Assembly (NCBI GenBank): GCA_902760755.1
Contig: CACWHK010000025.1
Span: forward strand, 1 to 35,217
Direction: 5' to 3'
Source of the DNA: an uncultured Lachnospiraceae bacterium
GTDB lineage: Bacteria > Bacillota > Clostridia > Lachnospirales > Lachnospiraceae
Length of the DNA: 35,217 bases
The notes beneath the pieces were generated by a model. That model worked only from the letters and a program-made list of their open reading frames with translations. It did not search any database and was not told the origin of the DNA. The first letter of the stretch is position 1. Every line of letters begins with the position of its first letter. Both the position numbers and the translations under genes were made by a program. Shown in pieces: positions 15,595 to 24,731 of this stretch.

Positions 15595-17157
15595 ATGTAC
15601 AGGATCAGCAATAAACTGTTGAAAAAGGGTGAGATCTTTGACCGGGGTCCGTACTTTTTCATGTTCGGATATGAGTATACGTTTCGGCTTGCATCCGAGG
15701 ATCCGCTGAAGGGGTATATCTGTCGGTGGATCGATCAGAATATGGCCAGACGCATGAAGTATTATACGAAGCCGGAGGATCCGGATGTGGTGATCGTCGG
15801 CTTTGATTTCAAGTTCGAGCTGATCCGGCATAGACGAGACGGTGACAACGTCATGTATCACGCCTTCTTCTCGAAGTGGAAGGAAAACTCCTATGACGTG
15901 TGCGAAGGAAATGAGATGAACCAGCTGCTGACGGCGCTGGAGCTGCAGCTCCTCCGGTTCGATCCCCTAACCTGGGTCCGCGATATGTGGGTTCCGAGAG
16001 AGCGGGTCGGGAAGGAACGAACCTTCGACGTCTGGAAGACGAAGTATCCGGAATACCGGTTCACACCCGAGGAGATCAAGTCCCGGGGATATAACAACGG
16101 AAGACCCTTTGAGGAGAAGTACCTTGCGGACCGCCTGCGGGGATACGGAGCCCAGGTTTACGGTGGAAGTGCAGTAAGTCCCACCGGAGCTGCTCCTTCG
16201 AATCCGCTGGTGGCGGTAGAACGTAAGGAGGCTGCAGAGAAGCTGGAGAAGCTGAAGGAGGCTGAAGCAGCGAAGAAGGAAGAGGCTGAAAGGCCGAAGG
16301 TGTGCCCGGCCTGCGGCGCGGAGGTGCCGAAGGGTACCAGAGTCTGCACCGCCTGCGGTACCAGGTTCACACTGACTCTTGAGGAAAAGAAGGCAGAAGA
16401 GGTTACGGAGAAGGAATTCCCCATGTTCACCATCCGGGAACCCGATGACCGCGGGGAGCCCTACATTTATCCGTACTTAAGTGACGATTTGATCCCGCTT
16501 CCTGAGGCGATGGACGGGAATATCCGGGGCTACCGGCTGGAGGGGATCAGTCTTTCCAAGAGTCCGGATGGGCAGAAGGGCTTTCAGGAGATGCTGAATC
16601 TCATCTCACGTGACAACTACCTGTATCTTACGGAATCCAGACTGATCGTTCTGAATCAGAAGTACAATAAAAATGAAGCCGGTTCCTGGATCGGCTTCGG
16701 AGGTGTTTCTGCCATGGTGATCGGGGAAGCGCTGACTGCGGCAGGACGTGCCGTGGAGGCGCATAAGCGAAAAGGAAAGGCGCTGGTGGGGCACCTTCGG
16801 TACGAATGGATCTCCATGGTCCGTTATAAGGAGAAGAAAGGCATCCTGTCCTATCCCGTGCTGGAGATCTACTACAAGGATATCAATAAAACTACCTGGT
16901 GTCTGACTCTGTACCTTCCCACCAGTGACGGCGGGGCGTACTCCTTCGCTGAGTATCTCGTCCACGCGCTGGCGATCCACAGAACGAAGATGGATGATAA
17001 GAAGGACGAGGATACACAGAAGTTTATCGATAAGTACACCGACGTAAAGAACCATATCCCCCTGCCCCCGGCAGAAGGGGATTTCGCGCAGATCAGTGTT
17101 CCGGTGTACTACTTCGCCACCAAGGGTAAGGTGTTCTGTCCGTGGTACTACGAATGA
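15595..17157 (+). CDS. Unrecognised protein with central zinc ribbon
   Basis: This encodes 520 residues from ATG 15595, with GGAGGAGG just upstream. The N-terminal ~190 residues match nothing I know. A charged, probably coiled-coil stretch (about 205-233, many Glu/Lys/Ala) leads to a double zinc-ribbon knuckle, CPACG...CTACG (about 237-256). The C-terminal half contains a beta-rich stretch (YLYLTESRLIVLNQKY; GHLRYEWISMVRYKEKKG; VLEIYYKDINKTTW) that resembles a bacterial PH-like domain. No signal peptide or clear membrane helix is seen, though the glycine-rich WIGFGGVSAMVIGEAL is mildly hydrophobic. It stands alone, convergent with araR, with only 18 bases between their ends. Function unknown. 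Confidence 0.75.
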   Translation: MYRISNKLLKKGEIFDRGPYFFMFGYEYTFRLASEDPLKGYICRWIDQNMARRMKYYTKPEDPDVVIVGFDFKFELIRHRRDGDNVMYHAFFSKWKENSYDVCEGNEMNQLLTALELQLLRFDPLTWVRDMWVPRERVGKERTFDVWKTKYPEYRFTPEEIKSRGYNNGRPFEEKYLADRLRGYGAQVYGGSAVSPTGAAPSNPLVAVERKEAAEKLEKLKEAEAAKKEEAERPKVCPACGAEVPKGTRVCTACGTRFTLTLEEKKAEEVTEKEFPMFTIREPDDRGEPYIYPYLSDDLIPLPEAMDGNIRGYRLEGISLSKSPDGQKGFQEMLNLISRDNYLYLTESRLIVLNQKYNKNEAGSWIGFGGVSAMVIGEALTAAGRAVEAHKRKGKALVGHLRYEWISMVRYKEKKGILSYPVLEIYYKDINKTTWCLTLYLPTSDGGAYSFAEYLVHALAIHRTKMDDKKDEDTQKFIDKYTDVKNHIPLPPAEGDFAQISVPVYYFATKGKVFCPWYYE

Positions 17158-17175
17158 TGTTGCCCGGAGTTCCCG

Positions 17176-18261
17176 TTACTCACGTGTGCGACAGGAGTTC
17201 CCAAGGATCAGCTCGGGTTCGATGATCACCCGGGGGTCCACCTCTTCCTTACGGATCATCTTCAGCAGGGTTTCCGCGGCAATCTCGCCCAGACGCTCCT
17301 GGGGATGAACGATGGTGGTAAGCCGAAGATCCGCAATGGTGGAATATCTGGAATTATCATATCCGGTTACGGAGATATCCTCCGGTACCGACAGTCCGGC
17401 CTCTTCTATGGCACGGATCACATGAACAGCTATCTGATCGTTGTAGCAGACTACAGCGTCGATAGCTGTTTTTTGCATGAACTTATTCTTAAGACTGGTG
17501 TAGGGGTGTACCTTCCGGTCCTCGGTGAAGTACCAGATCACCTGATTGGGATCGTACAGCATCCCGGCTTCACTGAGAGCGCGGGCGTATCCTCTGTGAC
17601 GGTCCTGTCCCTGGCTGTCATCGCTCTTGAAGATTCCGAAGATATGCTTATGTCCGGTTTCGATCAGATGCTTTGTGAGAAGATAGGCTCCCTGCTCGTC
17701 GTCCATCAGGATGTGAACCTTATCCTGCATGGCTTCGTAATGCCCCTGAATAAAGAGGTAGGGGATATCATACTCCTCCAGACGGTCGAAGAGATTCTTA
17801 TGATTAAGATACATGTTGCTCTTGCTGGGCTCTATGATGATCCCGTCGATATCCTTGGTGAGAAGGTCCTCCAGGCACTTGATCTCCCCGGAACGGGAGT
17901 TGTTGGTGTGCTTCAGGATGATGCTGTAGCCGGCCTCGGACAGTACGCTGTCGATCCCGCTGATCACCTTCGGGAAGATATAGTCCGAGAGGTAGGTCAG
18001 CACCACGGCGATATTCCCGGAGGCTTTGCGGTGAATGGCGCGCTCGGAGATATAGCGTCCGCTGCCGTGAACGGCGTAGATATACCCTTCATGCTCCAGA
18101 GCCTCCAGAGCCTTCCGGATGGTCTGCCGGCTCACCTCATAGCGGGCTGCAAGCTCATTTTCGGAAGGAAGCTTGTCACCGGAGTGCCACTCCTCGGAGA
18201 AGATAAGATTCCGAAGATCCTCCTCGATATGATGATATTTTTTGCCTGTACTATGATCCAT
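17176..18261 (-). CDS. araR: AraR: arabinose-responsive repressor, GntR HTH plus LacI-type sensor
   Basis: This encodes 361 residues on the minus strand, with GAGGGGG before its ATG. Residues about 5-72 are a GntR winged helix (GDKLPSENELAARYEVSRQTIRKALEALEHEGYIY, split here as GDKLPSENELAARY and VSRQTIRKALEALE). The rest, from about 80, is a periplasmic-binding-protein-like effector domain (IDGIIIEPS; GTGHKHIFGIF-like ETGHKHIFGIFKSDDSQGQDR; DISVTGYDNSRYSTIADLRLTTIVHP). This domain pairing is that of Bacillus AraR, which releases DNA on binding L-arabinose. It is divergent from araA, and operator-like sites lie between them. Repressor role and effector are inferred from family and context. 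Confidence 0.92.
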   Translation of the reverse strand: MDHSTGKKYHHIEEDLRNLIFSEEWHSGDKLPSENELAARYEVSRQTIRKALEALEHEGYIYAVHGSGRYISERAIHRKASGNIAVVLTYLSDYIFPKVISGIDSVLSEAGYSIILKHTNNSRSGEIKCLEDLLTKDIDGIIIEPSKSNMYLNHKNLFDRLEEYDIPYLFIQGHYEAMQDKVHILMDDEQGAYLLTKHLIETGHKHIFGIFKSDDSQGQDRHRGYARALSEAGMLYDPNQVIWYFTEDRKVHPYTSLKNKFMQKTAIDAVVCYNDQIAVHVIRAIEEAGLSVPEDISVTGYDNSRYSTIADLRLTTIVHPQERLGEIAAETLLKMIRKEEVDPRVIIEPELILGNSCRTRE

Positions 18262-18307
18262 AAGAACCCCCTCGGGATAGGTTTTGGCTTCGCAGAGCCT
18301 TCATTTT

Positions 18308-18322
18308 ATTTGTAACATACAT
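18308..18322 (+). promoter_or_regulatory. AraR-like operator 1 (over araR -10)
   Basis: ATTTGTAACATACAT resembles the Bacillus AraR consensus (ATTTGTACGTACAAAT-like) with one extra base, and matches operator 2 in opposite orientation. It overlaps the araR -10 box, fitting autoregulation. Confidence 0.55.
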
Positions 18323-18337
18323 CCTTCCTCTTTTCAA
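18309..18337 (-). promoter_or_regulatory. Candidate araR promoter
   Basis: On the minus strand TTGAAA (18337-18332) and TACAAA (18314-18309) are 17 bases apart. The -10 box is inside operator 1. Confidence 0.45.
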
Positions 18338-18352
18338 TGTAAAAAAACAACT

Positions 18353-18381
18353 TTGTAAGATGTATGTACAAGTTGTAATAT
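18353..18381 (+). promoter_or_regulatory. Candidate araA promoter
   Basis: TTGTAA (18353-18358), a 17-base gap, then TAATAT (18376-18381), about 70 bases before araA. Operator 2 fills the spacer. Confidence 0.5.
18360..18373 (-). promoter_or_regulatory. AraR-like operator 2 (in araA promoter spacer)
   Basis: The minus strand reads ACTTGTACATACAT, very close to the AraR consensus and to operator 1. It lies 37 bases from operator 1 in inverted orientation; binding would block the araA promoter. Confidence 0.6.
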
Positions 18382-18449
18382 AGGAATCAGAGATGAAAAT
18401 CCCATAAATTATGCGGGTTTTCGGGGGTAAAACCAAAAGGAGGAGGAGC

Positions 18450-19946
18450 ATGTTACAGAAAAAAGAGTACAAGTTCTGGTTCTGCACCGGTTCCCAGGAT
18501 CTGTATGGGGACGAGGTTCTGCAGCACGTCGCTGCACATTCCAAGGAAATCGTTGAAGCACTGAATGCTTCCGGCACACTGCCCTATGAGGTGGTGTGGA
18601 AGCCGGTTCTCATCACGAATCAGCTGATCCGGAAGACATTTAACGAAGCAAATGAGGATGAATGCTGCGCAGGTATCATCACCTGGATGCACACCTTCTC
18701 GCCTGCCAAATCCTGGATCCTGGGACTGCAGGAGTACCGGAAGCCGCTGCTGCATCTGCATACCCAGTACAACGAGGAGTTGCCTTACGACACCATCGAC
18801 ATGGACTTCATGAACGAGAATCAGGCGGCCCACGGTGACCGGGAGTACGGGCATATCGTAAGCCGCATGCGGATCGAGCGGAAGGTGGTTGTGGGCTACT
18901 GGAAGGATCCGGTGGTTCGTCTGCGGATCGCAAGCTGGATGCGGACGGCTGTGGGCGTGATCGAGTCCAGCCATATCCGCGTGATGCGCGTGGCAGATAA
19001 TATGAGAAATGTAGCCGTTACCGAGGGCGACAAGGTGGAGGCACAGATCAAGTTCGGCTGGGAGGTGGATGCCTATCCGGTGAATGAGATCGCCGACAGC
19101 GTCGCAGCGGTTTCGGATTCCGACGTAAATGCACTGATGGACGAGTACGAAGCGAAGTATGAGTTCAACACCGACGGAAGAGACCTGGAGGAGTTTAAGA
19201 AGCATGTTGCGGTTCAGGCAAGGATCGAGCTTGGCTTCGAGCGATTCCTGGAGGCCAAGGACTATCAGGCCATCGTTACCCACTTCGGCGATCTGGGAGC
19301 CTTAAAGCAGCTGCCGGGTCTTGCAATCCAGCGTCTTATGGAGAAGGGCTACGGCTTCGGAGCCGAGGGCGACTGGAAGGTGGCTGCCATGGTCCGTCTT
19401 ATGAAGATCATGACCGAGGGCATGCCGGGAGCGAAGGGAACCTCCATGATGGAGGACTACACCTACAACCTGGTGCGCGGCAAGGAAGGTATCCTGGAGG
19501 CACACATGCTGGAGATCTGCCCCTCCATCTCGGACGGGCCTATCAGTATCCGGGTGAAGCCGCTCTCCATGGGCAAGCGTGAGGATCCGGCCCGTCTGGT
19601 ATTTACCGCAAAGGAAGGCCCGGGCATCGCAGTTTCCATGGTGGATCTGGGTAACCGCTTCCGTCTCATCATCAACGATGTGGAGTGCAAGAAGACCGAA
19701 CGCCCCATGCCGGAGCTGCCGGTGGCAACAGCCTACTGGACTCCGTACCCGGATCTTTACACGGGTGCAGAGGCATGGATCCTGGCAGGCGGTGCACACC
19801 ATACGGCATTTACGTATGACCTGACTGCGGAGCAGATGGGAGACTGGGCTGAGGCCATGGGCATCGAGGCAGTCTTCATCAACAAGAACACGAACATCCC
19901 CGAGTTTAAGCGGGATCTGAAGCTGGGAGAGGTATTCTACCGGTAG
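18450..19946 (+). CDS. araA: L-arabinose isomerase
   Basis: This encodes 498 residues from ATG 18450, directly after AGGAGGAGGAGC; an upstream ATG at 18411 would include the ribosome site in the protein and is rejected. It converts L-arabinose to L-ribulose in the cytoplasm. Family marks include EYKFWFCTGSQDLYG at the start, WMHTFSPAKSWI, the metal/active-site region around LEAHMLEICPSI, and HHTAFTYD near the end, giving the usual Glu and His ligands. Length is the family norm (about 500). It is the first gene of the operon controlled by the divergent araR. Identification is secure. Confidence 0.97.
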   Translation: MLQKKEYKFWFCTGSQDLYGDEVLQHVAAHSKEIVEALNASGTLPYEVVWKPVLITNQLIRKTFNEANEDECCAGIITWMHTFSPAKSWILGLQEYRKPLLHLHTQYNEELPYDTIDMDFMNENQAAHGDREYGHIVSRMRIERKVVVGYWKDPVVRLRIASWMRTAVGVIESSHIRVMRVADNMRNVAVTEGDKVEAQIKFGWEVDAYPVNEIADSVAAVSDSDVNALMDEYEAKYEFNTDGRDLEEFKKHVAVQARIELGFERFLEAKDYQAIVTHFGDLGALKQLPGLAIQRLMEKGYGFGAEGDWKVAAMVRLMKIMTEGMPGAKGTSMMEDYTYNLVRGKEGILEAHMLEICPSISDGPISIRVKPLSMGKREDPARLVFTAKEGPGIAVSMVDLGNRFRLIINDVECKKTERPMPELPVATAYWTPYPDLYTGAEAWILAGGAHHTAFTYDLTAEQMGDWAEAMGIEAVFINKNTNIPEFKRDLKLGEVFYR

Positions 19947-20037
19947 AAGATGGCGGATCATTCATGTAGTGCGGTGCACGCGTGTGTGAGACAATCAGAG
20001 AAACCAATATTTTTAAAGATATGAGAGGAGTATGGAA

Positions 20038-20691
20038 ATGAAATTCTTTATCGACACAGCACATGTAGAGGACATCCGGAAGGCAAACGACATGGGAGTG
20101 ATCTGCGGCGTGACCACGAATCCGTCCCTGATCGCAAAGGAAGGCCGTGACTTCAAGGAGGTGATCAAGGAGATCACCGAGATCGTGGACGGGCCCATCA
20201 GCGGTGAGGTGAAGGCAACCACCGTGGATGCCGAGGGCATGATCAACGAGGGCCGCGAGATCGCAGCGATCCATCCGAATATGGTGGTGAAGATCCCCAT
20301 GACCGTAGAAGGACTGAAGGCAGTGAAGACCCTTTCCAAGGAAGGGATCAAGACAAATGTAACGCTGATCTTCTCTGCAAACCAGGCTCTTCTGGCAGCC
20401 AGAGCCGGCGCAACCTACGTATCTCCGTTTCTGGGACGTCTGGATGATATCAGCTCTCCGGGTATCGAGCTTGTGGAGAATATCGTCGACATTTTCCAGA
20501 ACTATGATATCAAGACCGAGATCATCGCAGCCAGCATCCGCAACACCGTACATGTTACCGAGTGTGCCCTGGCAGGCGCAGATATCGCAACCGTACCCTA
20601 TGCCGTGATCGAGCAGATGACCAAGCATCCGCTGACGGATCAGGGTATCGTGAAGTTCCAGGAGGATTATCGTAAGGTGTTCGGAGATTAA
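20038..20691 (+). CDS. tal: Transaldolase, small TalC/Fsa-type
   Basis: This encodes 217 residues. ATG 20038 is chosen over ATG 20032 because GAGAGGAG (20023-20030) is then 7 bases away and the product starts MKFFIDTA as in the family. The Schiff-base lysine is K85 in [10 protein letters not shown]57 in GEVKATT occupies the place where transaldolases have Glu and fructose-6-phosphate aldolases have Gln, so transaldolase is favoured. It would exchange three-carbon units between sedoheptulose-7-phosphate and glyceraldehyde-3-phosphate, taking up the pentose phosphates made by this operon. It lies 91 bases after araA. Confidence 0.92.
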   Translation: MKFFIDTAHVEDIRKANDMGVICGVTTNPSLIAKEGRDFKEVIKEITEIVDGPISGEVKATTVDAEGMINEGREIAAIHPNMVVKIPMTVEGLKAVKTLSKEGIKTNVTLIFSANQALLAARAGATYVSPFLGRLDDISSPGIELVENIVDIFQNYDIKTEIIAASIRNTVHVTECALAGADIATVPYAVIEQMTKHPLTDQGIVKFQEDYRKVFGD

Positions 20692-20692
20692 T

Positions 20693-20778
20693 ATGTCATC
20701 CTGAGCGGGCGCTGCATGCCGGTGGCATGCGTTAAGCGCCGAGTATCGACCAAGCGGAAGCGCGAAGCGAAGGATCCC
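20693..20778 (+). repeat. Dispersed intergenic repeat copy, long form
   Basis: ATGTCATCCTGAGCG begins two bases after the tal stop; the copy ends CAAGCGGAAGCGCGAAGCGAAGGATCC in overlapping pieces. Its centre, GGCGCT...GCATGCCGGTGGCATGC...AGCGCC, is a strong hairpin. It is inside the arabinose operon. Confidence 0.85.
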
Positions 20779-20821
20779 ATCACTCAGGTAAAGAATTATA
20801 ATTATGGAGGTTACAAAAACT

Positions 20822-22303
20822 ATGGAAAATATGCCCATCGTAAAACTCGGAATCGTTGCAGTCAGCCGTGACTGCTTCCCCATGAGCCTGTCCATCGAGC
20901 GAAGACAGGCAGTTGTTGCAGAGTATACCAAGACCTACGGAGAGATCTACGAGTGTGAGACCACCGTGGAGAACGAAGTGGATATGCGGAAGGCCCTGGC
21001 AGAGGTAAATGCAGCGGGCTGCAACGCACTGGTTGTATTCCTCGGAAACTTCGGACCGGAGTCCAGCGAGATCCTTCTGGTGAAGGAATTTGCAGGTCCT
21101 GCCATGGTTGTGGCAGCGGCAGAGGAAGCGGGAGACCGTCTCTTAGACGACCGCGGCGATGCTTACTGCGGTATGCTGAATGCCAGCTACAACTTAAAGC
21201 TCCGGAATCTTAAGGCTTACATCCCGGAGTATCCCGTGGGAACTGCTTCGGAAGTGGCTGACATGATCAATGACTTCAAGACCATTGCACGTGCATCCAT
21301 CGCATTAAACGACCTGAAGATCATCAGCTTCGGTCCGCGTCCTCAGGACTTCCTGGCATGCAACGCACCCATCAAGCCTCTTTACAATCTGGGGATCGAG
21401 ATTCAGGAGAACTCCGAGCTGGATCTTTTCGAAGCCTACAACAAGCATGCGGGCGATGCCCGCATCCCCGAGGTGGTTGCGGACATGGCAGCAGAGCTGG
21501 GTGCCGGTAACAAGAAGCCGGAGGTTCTGGAGAAGCTTGCACAGTATGAGCTGACCCTGCTTGACTGGATCGAGGCCAATAAGGGCAGCCGCAGCCACGT
21601 GATCATTGCCGGCAAATGCTGGCCTGCATTCCAGACCCAGTTCGGCTTCGTTCCCTGCTACGTGAACGGACGTCTGGCGGCCCGCGGCATCCCGGTATCC
21701 TGTGAGGTGGATATCTACGGCGCACTTTCCGAGTATATCGGACAGCTTGTCAGCGACGATGCCGTAACCCTGCTGGACATCAACAACTCCGTACCCCGTG
21801 ACATGTACGAGTCCGAGATCAAGGGCAAGTTTGATCATGACTACGACATCAAGGATACCTTCATGGGCTTCCACTGCGGAAACACCTGCTCCACGAAGCT
21901 AGCCTTCCATGAGATGAAGAACCAGAAGATCATGGCAAGAACCCTGCCGGTTGAGGTAACCAACGGAACCCTCGAGGGTGACCTGGTACCCGGTCATGCA
22001 ACGGTTTACCGTCTGCAGAGTACTGCAGATGCAACCCTTCGCGCTTATGTGGCAGAGGGCGAGATCCTTCCGGTACGGACACGCTCCTTCGGAGGCATCG
22101 GCATTTTCGCCATCCCGGAAATGGGACGCTTCTATCGTCACGTTCTGATCGAGAAGAACTATCCGCACCACGCAGCCATCACCTTCCATCACAACGGACG
22201 GCTGCTGTATGAGGTATTCAAGTTCATCGGAGTTGCGCTGGATGAGATCAACTATAACCAGCCGAAGGGTGTAAGGTATCCTTCCGAGAATCCGTTCAGC
22301 TGA
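20822..22303 (+). CDS. Second sugar isomerase, L-fucose/L-arabinose isomerase family
   Basis: This encodes 493 residues from ATG 20822; GGAGG at 20806-20810 is 11 bases away, a long spacing, and the ATG at 20804 that overlaps it has no ribosome site. The protein belongs to the FucI/AraA-fold isomerases but not to AraA itself. Likely metal ligands are the Glu in [14 protein letters not shown], the Asp in [14 protein letters not shown], and a His in [12 protein letters not shown]. The order fits FucI (Glu, Asp, His). It could isomerise another aldose (for example L-fucose, D-arabinose or a C-epimer) or L-arabinose in parallel. Its place between tal and the kinase ties it to pentose use. Substrate is undetermined. 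Confidence 0.85.
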   Translation: MENMPIVKLGIVAVSRDCFPMSLSIERRQAVVAEYTKTYGEIYECETTVENEVDMRKALAEVNAAGCNALVVFLGNFGPESSEILLVKEFAGPAMVVAAAEEAGDRLLDDRGDAYCGMLNASYNLKLRNLKAYIPEYPVGTASEVADMINDFKTIARASIALNDLKIISFGPRPQDFLACNAPIKPLYNLGIEIQENSELDLFEAYNKHAGDARIPEVVADMAAELGAGNKKPEVLEKLAQYELTLLDWIEANKGSRSHVIIAGKCWPAFQTQFGFVPCYVNGRLAARGIPVSCEVDIYGALSEYIGQLVSDDAVTLLDINNSVPRDMYESEIKGKFDHDYDIKDTFMGFHCGNTCSTKLAFHEMKNQKIMARTLPVEVTNGTLEGDLVPGHATVYRLQSTADATLRAYVAEGEILPVRTRSFGGIGIFAIPEMGRFYRHVLIEKNYPHHAAITFHHNGRLLYEVFKFIGVALDEINYNQPKGVRYPSENPFS

Positions 22304-22341
22304 GCCGGCATGGCGAAGAATATATAATATGGGGGTACAAC

Positions 22342-23928
22342 ATGGATATTAAAGATATGATCGACGCGGGGCAGACCGCGATCGGAATCGAATTCGGCTC
22401 CACCCGCATCAAGGCCGTTATGGTAGACCTTGCGGGTAAGCCTATCGCAGAGGGCGGACACACCTGGGAGAACCAGTATGTGGACGGGCTCTGGACCTAC
22501 AGCTTGGACATGATCTGGAGTGGGCTGCAGGATGCTTACGCCGGGCTTCTGGCAGACGTAGAGAAGAAGTACGGAACGGTCATTAAGACCACCTCCGCCA
22601 TCGGCTTCTCCGCCATGATGCATGGCTATATGGCATTTGACAAAGACGACCGACTTTTGGTACCATTTCGTACATGGAGGAACACCGTGACCGGCGAGGC
22701 TGCAGCGGAGCTGACGAAGGAATTCGGCTTCAACATCCCGCAGCGCTGGAGCATCGCGCACCTGCACCAGGCAGTCCTGAACAAGGAGCCTCATGTGCCG
22801 GACATCACCTTCTTCACCACCCTGGCAGGCTATATCCACTGGCAGCTGACAGGCGAGAAGGTGCTGGGTGTCGGAGATGCTTCGGGCATGTTCCCCATCG
22901 ACAGTACCACCAGAGATTACAACAGGGATTACCTTGCAAAGTATGAGGCACTGGTGGCAGACCGCGGCTTCGCATGGAAGCTGTCGGAGATCCTTCCGAA
23001 GGTGCTGGTAGCCGGCGAGGCAGCCGGAAGCCTGACCGAAGAGGGAGCTGCCAAACTGGATGTCAGCGGGAATCTTGCCGCAGGCATTCCCCTCTGCCCG
23101 CCGGAGGGCGACGCAGGCACCGGTATGGTGGCAACCAACAGTGTGGCAGTCCGTACCGGAAATGTATCCGCAGGCACATCGATCTTCGCCATGATCGTTA
23201 TGGAGAAGGCGCTGTCGGCAGTGCATGAGGAGATCGACGTGGTCACAACGCCGGTGGGCGATGACGTGGCCATGGTTCACTGCAACAACTGCACCTCGGA
23301 CATCAACGCATGGGCTGGCATCTTCCGTCAGTTTGCGGAAGCCATCGGAGCACCGGTGGATACGGACAAGCTTTACACCACCCTCTTTACGGCAGCACTG
23401 GACGGTGCACCGGACTGTGGCGGACTGGCAGGCTTCAACTACTTCTCCGGAGAGCCGGTAACAGGCTTCTCCGAGGGACGTCCGGTATTTGCACGGAAGG
23501 TGGATGCGGACTTCAGCTTTGCAAACTTCATGCGGCTGCACCTTTACTCTGCAGTCAGCACCCTGAAGGTGGGGCTCGACATTCTTCTGAAGGATGAGGG
23601 CGTGAAGGTGGATCAGCTTCTGGGACACGGCGGCTTCTTCAAGACGAAGGAGGTCGGACAGCGCATCATGTCGGCAGCGACAGGCGGACCCATCACAACC
23701 ATGGAGACAGCCGGAGAGGGCGGAGCCTGGGGCATGGCAGTGCTGGCACTGTACATGGCATCCGCAGCTTCCACATCCCTGTCGGCATACCTCAGTGATG
23801 TGATCTTCGCAGGCGAGAAGGGAACCACCGTGACCGCGACCGAAGAGGAGATCGAAGGCTTCACGAAGTTCATGGAGACCTTCAAGGCTACACTGCCGAT
23901 TGAGAAGGCAGCGGTTGAAAGTTTGTGA
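22342..23928 (+). CDS. FGGY-family sugar kinase, probable L-ribulokinase role
   Basis: This encodes 528 residues from ATG 22342, with GGGGG at 22331-22335. The FGGY N-domain begins [18 protein letters not shown], with Glu where most members have Asp in the first phosphate-binding motif. Later parts include [26 protein letters not shown], the C-domain [15 protein letters not shown] and [15 protein letters not shown] (ATP-binding). There is no separate araB in the operon, so this enzyme probably phosphorylates L-ribulose to L-ribulose-5-phosphate, the step between araA and araD. Xylulokinase activity is an alternative. Family is sure; the substrate is inferred from context. Confidence 0.88.
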   Translation: MDIKDMIDAGQTAIGIEFGSTRIKAVMVDLAGKPIAEGGHTWENQYVDGLWTYSLDMIWSGLQDAYAGLLADVEKKYGTVIKTTSAIGFSAMMHGYMAFDKDDRLLVPFRTWRNTVTGEAAAELTKEFGFNIPQRWSIAHLHQAVLNKEPHVPDITFFTTLAGYIHWQLTGEKVLGVGDASGMFPIDSTTRDYNRDYLAKYEALVADRGFAWKLSEILPKVLVAGEAAGSLTEEGAAKLDVSGNLAAGIPLCPPEGDAGTGMVATNSVAVRTGNVSAGTSIFAMIVMEKALSAVHEEIDVVTTPVGDDVAMVHCNNCTSDINAWAGIFRQFAEAIGAPVDTDKLYTTLFTAALDGAPDCGGLAGFNYFSGEPVTGFSEGRPVFARKVDADFSFANFMRLHLYSAVSTLKVGLDILLKDEGVKVDQLLGHGGFFKTKEVGQRIMSAATGGPITTMETAGEGGAWGMAVLALYMASAASTSLSAYLSDVIFAGEKGTTVTATEEEIEGFTKFMETFKATLPIEKAAVESL

Positions 23929-23934
23929 TATAAT
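23926..23934 (+). promoter_or_regulatory. Possible extended -10 promoter before araD
   Basis: TGA-TATAAT overlaps the kinase stop codon and forms an extended -10 motif, but there is no good -35 box. It could give an internal araD transcript; evidence is weak. Confidence 0.3.
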
Positions 23935-23936
23935 AG

Positions 23937-24019
23937 TGTCATCCTGAACCGCCGCAAGCGGTGAAGGATCCTGCCACTGATTCAGAGGATTCTTCGCACT
24001 GTGTGTTCGGAATGACAAG
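23937..24019 (+). repeat. Dispersed intergenic repeat, full inverted form
   Basis: It begins TGTCATCCTGAAC, has CCGC-AAGC-GGTG and GAAGGATCC, then continues with AGAGGATTCTTCGCAC and ends TTCGGAATGACAAG. The end is the reverse complement of the start, so this copy carries both arms and could fold on itself. Confidence 0.85.
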
Positions 24020-24035
24020 AAAGAGGAAATAGAAC

Positions 24036-24731
24036 ATGCTGGAAGAATTAAAAAAGAAAGTGTTTGAGGCGAATATGGAGCTTCCGAAACGCCATCTAGT
24101 CACCTACACCTGGGGCAATGTCAGCGGGATCGACCGCGAGGCAGGGCTCTTCGTGATCAAGCCCAGCGGCGTGGACTATGAGACCATGACCTGGGAGGAT
24201 ATGGTGGTGATGGACCTGGAGGGGAACAAGGTGGAAGGACGGTACAAGCCCTCCTCCGATACACCCACCCATCTGGAGCTCTACAAGCGTTACGAGGAGA
24301 TCGGTGGTATCGTACATACCCATAGCCCCGAGGCAACCTCCTGGGCCCAGGCAGGACGCAGCATCCCGCTCTACGGAACAACTCATGCGGATTATTTCTA
24401 CGGTGAGATTCCCTGCGCACGGAGCCTTACTCCGGAGGAAATCGACGAGGCTTATGAGAAGAACACGGGCCTTGTGATCATCGAGACATTTGATAAGCGA
24501 GGGCTGAACCCCATGTACACACCGGGCGTGCTCTGCACGAACCACGGCCCCTTCACCTGGGGCAAGGACGCAGCAGAAGCAGTCCACAATGCAGTGGTAC
24601 TGGAAGAGGTTGCCAAGATGGCCCTGAAGACAGAACTGATCAACCCGGAAGTAAAGCCCGCACCGGACTGCATCCGCGACAAGCATTTCTTCCGGAAGCA
24701 CGGCGCGAACGCATACTATGGACAAAACTGA
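24036..24731 (+). CDS. araD: L-ribulose-5-phosphate 4-epimerase
   Basis: This encodes 231 residues from ATG 24036 (AAGAGGA upstream). It belongs to the class II aldolase/adducin fold. The zinc-binding histidines are in [14 protein letters not shown] and in [10 protein letters not shown], and [11 protein letters not shown] and [11 protein letters not shown] form the phosphate and substrate pocket. It converts L-ribulose-5-phosphate to D-xylulose-5-phosphate, the last step of arabinose entry into the pentose phosphate pathway. Length is the normal 230. Its last 14 bases overlap the next gene. Confidence 0.97.
   Translation: MLEELKKKVFEANMELPKRHLVTYTWGNVSGIDREAGLFVIKPSGVDYETMTWEDMVVMDLEGNKVEGRYKPSSDTPTHLELYKRYEEIGGIVHTHSPEATSWAQAGRSIPLYGTTHADYFYGEIPCARSLTPEEIDEAYEKNTGLVIIETFDKRGLNPMYTPGVLCTNHGPFTWGKDAAEAVHNAVVLEEVAKMALKTELINPEVKPAPDCIRDKHFFRKHGANAYYGQN

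Noticed and set aside
17305-18315. 336-codon plus-strand frame opposite araR
   Set aside because: AraR on the minus strand has complete domains and a ribosome site; this frame has neither.
22252-24018. 588-codon minus-strand open frame opposite the sugar kinase
   Set aside because: It is the mirror of a high-GC coding region, Cys/His-rich without family motifs, and the opposite strand has a clear FGGY kinase.
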